64,000 bases of DNA from Agrobacterium vitis (lineage in GTDB: Bacteria > Pseudomonadota > Alphaproteobacteria > Rhizobiales > Rhizobiaceae), in assembly GCF_037039395.1 (NCBI RefSeq), contig NZ_CP146242.1, positions 1,302,001 to 1,366,000 on the forward strand. Reading direction: 5' to 3'. The translations under genes and the position numbers were made by a program. The notes below the pieces were generated by a model. It had not been told where the DNA came from, did not search any database, and saw only the letters and a program-made list of their open reading frames with translations. Positions 46,941 to 54,182 of the stretch are shown here, in pieces (position 1 is the first letter of the stretch; each line of letters begins with the position of its first letter).

Positions 46941-46952
46941 TGAACCGGTTCA
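46941..46952. promoter_or_regulatory. LacI-type operator copy 3, TGAACCGGTTCA
   Basis: The palindrome lies in the 79-bp divergent region between the lacI start (46915) and the MFS start (46995), 26 bp from the former and 42 bp from the latter. One bound repressor could block both promoters. Confidence 0.87.
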
Positions 46953-46994
46953 CATGCAAATTGAAGAAATTTTACAATAGCATCGAAGATTGCG

Positions 46995-48221
46995 ATGACT
47001 AGATCAAGGCGAAAAAAGCACAATATTATTCTCGTAGCACTGCTTGGACTGATCGCATTCACAAATGCGCTCGGATCGGTCATCGTGTTTCCGCTCGGCC
47101 CTTTCATGGCTGCCGATCTCGGAATTCCTGTTCACCGCGTGGCGCTAACCAGCGTCTGTTTCAACGGCGCGGCAGGGCTCGGCGGCATAGTGGGCGCCTT
47201 CTTCCTGGGTACAGTCGATCGACGCCGATCCCTTATGCTTGCGCTTCTGGCCATAGCTGTGGCCACCGGCGTAATCGCCGTGTTTCCGCATGCGAGCTTT
47301 ACCACGGTGTTGACGGCCCGGGTAGCGGCAGGCTTTTGTTCCGGTCCCTTGCTTGCCTTGGTAATCGCCACAGCGTCTGACCTGACGAGCGATGCGGCCC
47401 GAGGTCGGGCCGTGAGCGCGATCATCGGAGCTTACGGCTTCGCGCTCCTGCTCGGTGCGCCGATCTCGTTGACCGTTCAGACTCTTTCGGGTTCCTGGCA
47501 ATCTGCATTTGGCTTACTCGCGTGCCTTTATGTCGTGTTGTCTCTGCCTGTCTTGTTCGGCGTGTTCGGGTCGACGCAGGCTGGGTTGGCCGGTGTTCGT
47601 CTGACCGTCGACAATGTCTTCAATGCTGTCGCCAAGCCCGGCGGAAAAACTGGCCTCATGCTGACGGCCGGCGCTTCTTACGCGACTTTCCTGATTTCGC
47701 CGCATATCAGCGCCTATGCTCTCACGAACCTCAGCTTCTCGACAGCGGAACTGGGTTACATCTATCTTGTAGGAGGTGTGCTTTCCTTTGTTGCCACCGG
47801 CGGTACCGGTTGGGTCATCGACCGGATCGGCACGGTGGCGGCCTCATTGGCGGCGGGCCTCGTTCTCACTGCATTGCTTTCTTATGCCTTCTTTCTGCAT
47901 CAACCGATGCCGGCCATGGCTTTTGTGCTTGGAATGCTGCTGGCGGCCCAGCTTGCCCGCAGCACGGTGGCCCAGACAACAGCAAGCCGCATCGCGGAAC
48001 CGGAAGACCGGATCGCGTATCAGTGCCTCGTATCGGCAATAACGAGCATCGCTTCGGCTGCGGGCGCAGCGAGTTCGGCCGCCTTGCTGCGTGAGCGCCT
48101 CGACGGGCAAGTGACGGGCATGCCGGTTCTCGCCCTTATCAGCATTCTTCTGTGCTGGCTCTCTTTTGGGCTCGTTATGCGCATGGAGCGTATACTCACG
48201 ACGAACGAACTAAAAAAATGA
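46995..48221 (+). CDS. MFS transporter
   Basis: The 408-residue major-facilitator protein has 12 hydrophobic segments. GAFFLGTVDRRRSLMLALLAIAVATGV is the loop between helices 2 and 3 in a variant form of the GxxxDRxGRR pattern, and GWVIDRIGTVAASLAAGLVL is its repeat in the second half. A basic N-terminus (MTRSRRKKHN) fits inside-positive topology. Being in the lacI regulon suggests uptake or efflux of the module's substrate or product. Confidence 0.87.
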   Translation: MTRSRRKKHNIILVALLGLIAFTNALGSVIVFPLGPFMAADLGIPVHRVALTSVCFNGAAGLGGIVGAFFLGTVDRRRSLMLALLAIAVATGVIAVFPHASFTTVLTARVAAGFCSGPLLALVIATASDLTSDAARGRAVSAIIGAYGFALLLGAPISLTVQTLSGSWQSAFGLLACLYVVLSLPVLFGVFGSTQAGLAGVRLTVDNVFNAVAKPGGKTGLMLTAGASYATFLISPHISAYALTNLSFSTAELGYIYLVGGVLSFVATGGTGWVIDRIGTVAASLAAGLVLTALLSYAFFLHQPMPAMAFVLGMLLAAQLARSTVAQTTASRIAEPEDRIAYQCLVSAITSIASAAGAASSAALLRERLDGQVTGMPVLALISILLCWLSFGLVMRMERILTTNELKK

Positions 48222-48229
48222 CCGATTGA

Positions 48230-48241
48230 TGAACCGGTTCA
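48230..48241. promoter_or_regulatory. LacI-type operator copy 4, TGAACCGGTTCA
   Basis: The palindrome is identical to the other three and lies 8 bp after the MFS stop and 70 bp upstream of the monooxygenase start (48312), so the monooxygenase operon has its own regulated promoter. Confidence 0.85.
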
Positions 48242-48311
48242 TTGAAGTGATTCTGGATCGGTGTTAAGAGTCGAACAGATGCCGGTTTCGCAGTGACAAA
48301 AAGGGAACAGC

Positions 48312-49625
48312 ATGGCAGATAAACGAAAGATGCGCCTCGTGGCATTTCTGAAGGCAGGGCCTACCAGTCATCATCACGGCATGTGGCGCCATCCAGAAAC
48401 CGACAACGGCTTTCTCGACCCGGCTTGGTATGAGCAACTTGCCCAAACGCTCGAAAGGGGCTTCTTCGATTGCCTGTTCTTCGCCGACGTGATGGGCCTG
48501 TACGACTATTATAACGGCAACTTCAACACTTTCGTGTCCAAGGGTGGGGCGCTCAGTCTGCTCGATCCCATTCCCATCCTGGCGATGATGTCGCGGGTCA
48601 CAAAGCATATCGGTCTCGGCGCGACGCTTTCGACGACGTTTGTCAATCCCTACCAGATCGCCCGCGTCCTCGGCACGCTCGACGTATTGAGTGGCGGCCG
48701 TATGGCTTGGAATGTCGTGACTTCCGCCAGCAGCACCGAAGCGCGCAATTTCGGGCTTGAGGCGATGCCCGGCCGCAGTGAGCGATACGAAAAAGCCCAC
48801 GAGGTGGTGGATGCATGCATGCATCTCTGGGACAGTTGGCAAGACGGCGCGTTGGTGATGGACAAGGAAAACGGTGTCTTCGCCGATCCTTCCAAGGTCC
48901 GCTACGTCGACTACAAAGGCAAGTGGGTGAAAACACGCGGACCGCTCACCGTTCCACGCTCGCCGCAGGGGCATCCTGTTATCATGCAGGCTGGCTCTTC
49001 CGGACCTGGCCGCGCTTTTGCCGCCCGCTGGGCTGAAATGATCTTCACGCTGCAGCATAGCACCCGCGAAATGGTCGCCTTCCGCGCCGAGATGCGTGAA
49101 GCCCTTGCCGCTGCCGGGCGCAATCCGGACGATTGCGCCGTCTTGCCGTCCGTCGACCCGATCATCGGCGAGACGGAATCGATTGCGCGGGAGAAGCAGG
49201 CCTATGTCAACAGCCTAGTCGATCCGGAACTCGGCATGTCGTTGATGTCCTCGCATGTTGGCAGCGATCTTTCGAAATACACGCCCGACCAGTCTCTTCT
49301 GGACTTGCAACTGGAGGAAGGTTCACGCGGCTCGCTCGACGTTATCCTCCAGGGCACCAAGGCCGAGGGCCTTACTATCGGGGAAGCGGCCAAGCGCTTC
49401 GCGACCAGCGAGCTTGCTCCTCAGGTCGTTGGTACGCCCGAGCAGGTGGCCGATCAGTTGGAGATGATGTTCACCGCTGGCGGCTGCGACGGTTTCATCC
49501 TGACGCCCACAGTGTCTCCCGGGACTTGGGAGCAGTTCGCTCGCTCGGTGGTGCCAATCCTGCAAAAACGCGGGCTGATGCGGACTTCCTACGAGGGCCC
49601 CACGCTACGTCAGAACTTGAGGTGA
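48312..49625 (+). CDS. NtaA/SnaA/DszA-family flavin-dependent monooxygenase (LLM class)
   Basis: The 437-residue TIM-barrel oxygenase uses FMNH2 and O2. The NtaA-group start is KMRLVAFLKAGPTSHHHGMWRHPE, then FDCLFFADVMG, LGATLSTTFVNPYQIARVLGTLDVLSGGRMAWNVVTS, and GHPVIMQAGSSGPGRAFAARWAE. Relatives cleave C-N or C-S bonds (nitrilotriacetate, EDTA, dibenzothiophene sulfone). It needs a flavin reductase partner; one is encoded at 50986. AAGGGAAC precedes the ATG. Confidence 0.9.
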   Translation: MADKRKMRLVAFLKAGPTSHHHGMWRHPETDNGFLDPAWYEQLAQTLERGFFDCLFFADVMGLYDYYNGNFNTFVSKGGALSLLDPIPILAMMSRVTKHIGLGATLSTTFVNPYQIARVLGTLDVLSGGRMAWNVVTSASSTEARNFGLEAMPGRSERYEKAHEVVDACMHLWDSWQDGALVMDKENGVFADPSKVRYVDYKGKWVKTRGPLTVPRSPQGHPVIMQAGSSGPGRAFAARWAEMIFTLQHSTREMVAFRAEMREALAAAGRNPDDCAVLPSVDPIIGETESIAREKQAYVNSLVDPELGMSLMSSHVGSDLSKYTPDQSLLDLQLEEGSRGSLDVILQGTKAEGLTIGEAAKRFATSELAPQVVGTPEQVADQLEMMFTAGGCDGFILTPTVSPGTWEQFARSVVPILQKRGLMRTSYEGPTLRQNLR

Positions 49626-49632
49626 TAGCATC

Positions 49633-50568
49633 ATGTCGGATCTTACTGTCGGATTCATCGGCTTCGGCGAGGCGGCCTCCTGCTTCTCAAAGCATCTGAA
49701 GGAGCAGCCCTCAATGCGGCTGCTGGTATTCTGCAACGGCCGCACCAACCGACCGCCCTATTCGGAGGCATTTCTTCGCTTCGCCGGAGAGGCTGGTGCG
49801 ACGACCATGGATACGCTGGCGGAGCTTTGCGGCGCAAGTGACGTGATCTTTTCCGCCGTCCTGGTCGCCAATGCGCTTGAGGTCGCGCGCGAGGCCACCT
49901 CCTTTCTGAAGCCCGGCACTCTCTATGTGGACATCTCCGCCTCGACACCGTCGAAGAAGAGGCAGATCGCAGCAGCAATCGAGGCTGGGGGCGGCCTCTA
50001 TGTCGACGCCAACCTAATGGGATCCGTGGCGATCTACGGCGCGCCGGTGACACTCTACTGCTCCGGTTCCGGGGTTAGCCGCTTTGCCGAGCTGTTCATA
50101 CCGCGCGGGATGACGATAGATGTGGCGAATGACCGAGCCGGCGACGCCGCCATGGTCAAGATGCTGCGCAGCGTGGTGACCAAGGGAATAGAGGCGCTGG
50201 TGGTTGAGGCATTCACCATCGCGACGCTGCAGGGCGTGCGCGGCGAGGTGATGACCGGGCTCTTCGGCTCGATGGACAAGACCAAGTTCAGCGATTTCGT
50301 CGGCATGTGCATCCTGACCGACGTCCTTCATTCGGAACGCCGTGCCGTTGAGATGGATGAGATCGCCACAGACATCCGCGCCATGGAGCTCGATCCTATC
50401 ATGACTGAGGCCGCAGGCCGCAGGCTCTGGGCCTCGGCAAGACTCGGGCTGCGCGAAGCTTTCGTCGGCCGGAAGGATGCCACCCTGGAACAAGTCCTCG
50501 ATGCCTATGCGGCCGCCATCAAGACAGGACCGCCGGAAGCGGGGACATCCAGGCGGCGAAAAGGCTGA
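49633..50568 (+). CDS. 6-phosphogluconate-dehydrogenase-like NAD-binding / DUF1932 protein
   Basis: The 311-residue protein has an N-terminal Rossmann domain (LTVGFIGFGEAASCFSKHLKEQ, 4-25; then SDVIFSAVLVANALEVAREA and LYVDISASTPSKKRQIAAAIE). Its C-terminal helical DUF1932 domain holds MVKMLRSVVTKGIEALVVEAFTIA. It resembles beta-hydroxyacid dehydrogenases. It starts 7 bp after the monooxygenase stop and probably oxidises or reduces an intermediate. Confidence 0.85.
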   Translation: MSDLTVGFIGFGEAASCFSKHLKEQPSMRLLVFCNGRTNRPPYSEAFLRFAGEAGATTMDTLAELCGASDVIFSAVLVANALEVAREATSFLKPGTLYVDISASTPSKKRQIAAAIEAGGGLYVDANLMGSVAIYGAPVTLYCSGSGVSRFAELFIPRGMTIDVANDRAGDAAMVKMLRSVVTKGIEALVVEAFTIATLQGVRGEVMTGLFGSMDKTKFSDFVGMCILTDVLHSERRAVEMDEIATDIRAMELDPIMTEAAGRRLWASARLGLREAFVGRKDATLEQVLDAYAAAIKTGPPEAGTSRRRKG

Positions 50569-50596
50569 ACGAGAAGGGACGGAGGTTTCGAATTCA

Positions 50597-50938
50597 ATGC
50601 CGAAATACGTTACGCGACCAGCCGCAGAATCCTACGGTTACGCGATCGGAATTCTCGCCATTGATGGCGGCGAGCCTGGCGACGTCGGCAATCCTTCGAG
50701 CTATTCCTATCCGGTCCTTTACCGGTCGCTGCATCCAGGGGATGTAGCGGAGGAGGATCTGGTCATCGGGTTGGCGCGGGAGCTTTTCGCTTGCGGTGTC
50801 CGCGCGATTGGCGGAACAGGTGGCAGCTTGTTCCGCCATCAGCGAGCGGTTGCAGCCGCCGTTGACATTCCGGTCTGCCTTTCCCCGGTCGCCTGCATGC
50901 CGATGGTAGCCGCGACGTTTCTTCCCAGCGTCCAATAA
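50597..50938 (+). pseudogene. truncated Asp/Glu-racemase-family gene
   Basis: The 113-residue frame matches only the N-terminal half of the aspartate/glutamate racemase family (about 230 residues): YAIGILAIDGGEPGDVGNPSSYSYPVLYRSL, then GVRAIGGTGGSLFRHQRAVAAAVDIPVCLSP. The usual SCGF-type Cys after AI is replaced by GTGG, and the second half is missing; sequence jumps to the next gene after FLPSVQ. Probably non-functional. It lies in the monooxygenase operon. Confidence 0.65.
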
Positions 50939-50985
50939 AAACCCGAGATAGGGGTTCGACCAGCAAGAAAATGAAAGAAATCATC

Positions 50986-51489
50986 ATGAAAGACCAAGAG
51001 CAGACTCAACTTGACCCCCTCAATTTGCGCAATGCCTTTGGGTACTTCCCGAGCGGCGTAACCGCGTTATGTGCATTAATAGAGGGCAAACCGGCCGGCA
51101 TGGCCGTAGCATCCTTCACCACCGTTTCTCTCGACCCGCCCCTGGTTTCGGTCTGCATCCAGAACAACTCTTCAACCTGGCCAGTGCTGAAAACCGCTGA
51201 ACGGCTCGGATTGAGCGTACTCGGCTCAGAACAGCATGGCATTTGCAGCAGCCTCGCCGCCAAAGGAATTGATCGGTTCCGGGACATAAGCTGGGAAACA
51301 AGTCGTGCGGGCGCAATTTTCGTTTCCGACGCAGCAATGGTCATAGAATGCTCGATCCACGAAACGATTGAAGCCGGTGATCATCAGATCATACTTCTAC
51401 GCCTACACCTCTTCAGCATCAATCCGCATGTCGAACCCCTGGTGTTCCATCGCAGCACGTTTCGGCGCTTAGATACGTCACTCAATTGA
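50986..51489 (+). CDS. flavin reductase (NtaB/HpaC-like)
   Basis: The 167-residue split-barrel FMN reductase has LRNAFGYFPSGVTALCALIEGKPAGMAVASFTTVSLDPPLVSVCIQNNSSTWPVLKTAERLGLSVL, the classic flavin-binding and dimer core. It ends with a His-containing LLRLHLFSINPHVEPLVFHRSTFRRL. It would supply reduced FMN to the monooxygenase at 48312. A start five codons earlier (50971) is equally possible. Confidence 0.88.
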   Translation: MKDQEQTQLDPLNLRNAFGYFPSGVTALCALIEGKPAGMAVASFTTVSLDPPLVSVCIQNNSSTWPVLKTAERLGLSVLGSEQHGICSSLAAKGIDRFRDISWETSRAGAIFVSDAAMVIECSIHETIEAGDHQIILLRLHLFSINPHVEPLVFHRSTFRRLDTSLN

Positions 51490-51573
51490 TTTCCTTAATT
51501 TTTTAGCAATCCCATTGCTTGCTGATGGGGGTACTAGAGCGATCTGACCGCCATTCGCTACCATCACTTGGCC

Positions 51574-51596
51574 GTCGGATTTTTAGCGGATCCGAC
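51574..51596. repeat. inverted repeat upstream of the LysR gene
   Basis: GTCGGAT and ATCCGAC are perfect inverses with a 9-base spacer, 67-89 bp upstream of the LysR start. It may be a LysR-type binding site or the terminator of the flavin-reductase operon; there is no U-tract. Confidence 0.5.
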
Positions 51597-51662
51597 TTAA
51601 ATAATCCGAGGCCCTGCCGGCCAGAATAGTTAGGCTCACTCTTTCAGTTAAAAGGATGTTTC

Positions 51663-52577
51663 GTGCCGGATCTTGCGCTTGACCTGCGATACTTACGGTA
51701 TGCGTTGCTCGTCGCCGAACACGGCAGTTTTCGTCGTGCTGCGGAGGCCATTGACATGTCCCAATCTACTGTCAGCCGCCGGATTCAACTGCTTGAGCGG
51801 CGACTCGGAGGGCCTCTTTTTGTTCGCAGCCTTAGCGGAGCGAAGTTGACCGAAGCAGGGGCTAGATTCCTGGAAGAAGCCGCCTTGGGTGCGTCTTACA
51901 TCCATGAAGCTGTAAAGGACATGAAGGCAACCCATCGTGAAGGCTCCGGTAAGATACGGATAGGTTTGATGACATCCTTGGCAAGTGGATTCCTCCCCAA
52001 TCTTGTAGGGGAATATCATTCTCGCTTTCGCAAAGTCGATGTGAAGATAGCGGAAGCGACCTTCGAAGAAGCCACGGCTGGCGTTCTTAGCGGCCGCATA
52101 GATGTTGCCTTTCTGCCAGGAAAGCCGCAACTGCCGAGATGCCAGTCAGTTCAACTCTGGAACGAACAACTTTTCCTTGCATTGCCAAGACGACATTTTC
52201 TTGCATCGGCTGATAGCGTCGTTTGGGAAAATGTACGCAATGAGACATTTCTAATCCCGGCGGGTATCGCTGGCGCGGAACTCGATCATCATCTGCTAAG
52301 ACAACTTTCCGATTCCAATTTTCAGCCGAGAATGTCTCTACAAGGCGTTGGCCGAGATAACTTGTTGAACATGGTGGGCAAAGGATTCGGTGTCTCGCTG
52401 GCCTTATCATCAACGTCCGGCAGCGCACACAGAGAAGTAGTGTTCGTGCCTATCTCTGATGGTCCGAAGATCATCTATTTCAGTGCTGTTTGGTCGCTAC
52501 GAAACCAGAACCCGGCCCTAAAGCAATTTCTCGAATTGGCGACCGAAAAATCACACCGAAATATGGACGTCAATTAG
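51663..52577 (+). CDS. LysR-family regulator linked to the conjugation module
   Basis: The 304-residue regulator has an N-terminal winged HTH (LDLRYLRYALLVAEHGSFRRAAEAIDMSQSTVSRRIQLLERRLG) and a ligand domain ending IYFSAVWSLRNQNPALKQFLELA. It starts with GTG after AAAGGA. LysR genes of this type often sit at the DUF2274 end of rhizobial trb clusters, so it may control conjugation rather than the catabolic module. It is more A+T-rich than its neighbours. The ligand is unknown. Confidence 0.85.
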   Translation: MPDLALDLRYLRYALLVAEHGSFRRAAEAIDMSQSTVSRRIQLLERRLGGPLFVRSLSGAKLTEAGARFLEEAALGASYIHEAVKDMKATHREGSGKIRIGLMTSLASGFLPNLVGEYHSRFRKVDVKIAEATFEEATAGVLSGRIDVAFLPGKPQLPRCQSVQLWNEQLFLALPRRHFLASADSVVWENVRNETFLIPAGIAGAELDHHLLRQLSDSNFQPRMSLQGVGRDNLLNMVGKGFGVSLALSSTSGSAHREVVFVPISDGPKIIYFSAVWSLRNQNPALKQFLELATEKSHRNMDVN

Positions 52578-52728
52578 ACCTACTGGTGCCGGTAGTTGTT
52601 CCTGGTTCGCGCCCTCGCTGGCAATCGAAACCAGACTACATCCGATACAGAAATATTTTTGCGTCATTGTAAAGCTTGCTGCATGTAGCGGAGACCGTTG
52701 CTGGGATTATCTGCAGCAAACCTACATG

Positions 52729-52890
52729 CTATTCGTCGACCTTGGGCATTCGAGGTTGTAGGTTGGTAACGCCTTGCGTAGTAGGCTTTTTTACAAAGCC
52801 GCGATCTGTCGCGATGAACCGCTCGAGCATCGGTACAATCAGCTTGGCGGGATCTGCCGACGATTGAGCCTGTTGACGGTTTAGCAGCTC
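52729..52890 (-). pseudogene. C-terminal half of a split DUF2274 gene
   Basis: The minus strand reads LLNRQQAQSSADPAKLIVPMLERFIATDRGF, the C-terminal half of DUF2274, then VKKP and a short tail. It has no start of its own. Its N-terminal half is 1.2 kb away at 54065-54178, in the same orientation. Confidence 0.72.
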
Positions 52891-53395
52891 GGCATTCCCA
52901 GACTCTCTCGTCAAAGCGTGAATTCAGTAAAGGCAAATGCTCGGCGGCGAATGCACTCACGTCATCCCCGCTCCGGCCGCCGTCGGCGAGTAGCACGCCG
53001 GCCGGGTCGAACATATCCTCCCTCGCATCACCGTCCGGGCTGACCATTCTTGCACCGAACAGCGGAGTGGTCGTGAGAGCTCCGAAGGAATGCCCGGCAG
53101 CCGCTATCCGGCCGCGGTCAAGCTGACCGGCAAGACGGGACGGACTCCCAACACCAGATCGAGATTGTCGAGAATACGCTTCATGTCCTTCGGGCGAAGT
53201 CGCCAGATCAAGGGGCGCCGAGGGTCGTCGGTGCAAAGGCCAAGCCGCTTCGAATCCAGTGGGTCGGCTGGATCACGAGGGATCCTTGCGCTGCCCAAAA
53301 ATCGGTTAAGGGGGCGTAGCTGTCTATGGAGGAACCATGACCATGCGAGAAGACAATGATCGGCTGGTCCCGGCCGATAACGGGTGTCGAGACCT
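52890..53395 (-). pseudogene. alpha/beta hydrolase remnant with two frameshifts
   Basis: Read on the minus strand, pieces in successive frames make one hydrolase: VIGRDQPIIVFSHGHGSSIDSYAPL and TDFWAAQGSLVIQPTH; after a one-base deletion near 53260 LDSKRLGLCTDDPRRPLIWR and RPKDMKRILDNLDLVLGVR; after a second near 53120 the nucleophile elbow AAAGHSFGAL, then FDPAGVLLADGGRSGDD and FAAEHLPLLNSRF. N- and C-termini are missing. Confidence 0.72.
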
Positions 53396-53707
53396 GTATC
53401 CATAGACAAGTGGACGATGGAGGTGGTGGTCGCGCTGCATGATCGTCCCCGGCGGTTCAACGATATCAAGCGGCAGGTTGGCTATAGCGGCATCTCACAG
53501 CAGATGCTCACCCAAACTCTCAAAATGCTCAAGCAGGACGGCATGGTCGAATAGACCGTTCGGGCGACCACGCCACCACGAGTGGACCATGCATTGTCGA
53601 AACTTGGCTACTCGGTTGCAGAGCAGGTGCGACAAACGGCAGAATGGGCCATCGCACATCGCGCTGTAATTCACGCAAACCATCTGCGATACGTCGCGAA
53701 CCGCTAA
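53393..53707 (+). pseudogene. HxlR-family regulator remnant with in-frame stop
   Basis: The frame reads PVSIDKWTMEVVVALHD, RPRRFNDIKRQVGYSGISQQ, MLTQTLKMLKQDGMVE, then TAG where HxlR proteins have Arg, and continues TVRATTPPRVDHALSKLGYS and EWAIAHRAVIHANHLRY to TAA at 53705. This is nearly a whole winged-helix HxlR domain. The N-terminus is cut where the divergent hydrolase remnant begins. The TAG at the conserved Arg is probably one or two base changes from CGG or AGG. Confidence 0.78.
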
Positions 53708-53747
53708 GATCGGGTCAGTCGCACCCTGCGGCGGGGTTGCCGTGAAT

Positions 53748-54029
53748 CTAGGGCAATGTCTCGTCGCCACGGGTCGTACTGCTCGCCGGCGGAGACAAAC
53801 CGCGCTGCCGCGCGCCGCCGGCCTTGGCCCTGCGGCTGCGCCAGCCGCGATCGGAGCGGATGAACGCTTCCAGCATATGCGGGATCAACGCAGCCGTTTC
53901 TATCGGCTCGTAGAGGCGACCATGCTCGGCCGAATATAGGTCGAGCTCTTCCTTGAGGGATTCCGGCAACGTGATCGTCAGCCGAAAAACGCCGACCTTT
54001 GGCAGAGGCCCAAGTCTTAATTGCGGCAT
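53748..54029 (-). CDS. DUF2274-family protein
   Basis: The 93-residue protein has MPQLRLGPLPKVGVFRLTIT, LPESLKEELDLYSAEHGRLYE and AALIPHMLEAFIRSDRGW, the full DUF2274 layout. ACAGGAG precedes its ATG. Members are found next to trbI in alphaproteobacterial conjugation clusters and their function is unknown; the fold may be ribbon-helix-helix-like. It overlaps the frame tail of the truncated DUF2274 gene upstream. Its C-terminus is Arg/Gly/Ser-rich. Confidence 0.78.
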   Translation of the reverse strand: MPQLRLGPLPKVGVFRLTITLPESLKEELDLYSAEHGRLYEPIETAALIPHMLEAFIRSDRGWRSRRAKAGGARQRGLSPPASSTTRGDETLP

Positions 54030-54178
54030 GTATCATCTCCTGTAAGTGAGACAAAGATATGTCGACTGTTCAGATAATCGGCGTACGCAGTAGTATCTCG
54101 ATACAGTGGTCCGGGATGTTCAATGCTGATCTTGACGGCCTTGTCTTCGATAAGCGGTCCGAGCTTTAATTTGGCCAT
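54017..54178 (-). pseudogene. N-terminal half of a split DUF2274 gene
   Basis: The 53-codon frame starts MAKLKLGPLIEDKAVKISIE and continues HPGPLYRDTTAYADYLNS, the first half of DUF2274, then leaves the family (RHIFVSLTGDD) and stops. It begins right after trbI. Its C-terminal half is at 52729-52890. Confidence 0.75.
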
Positions 54179-54182
54179 TGGG

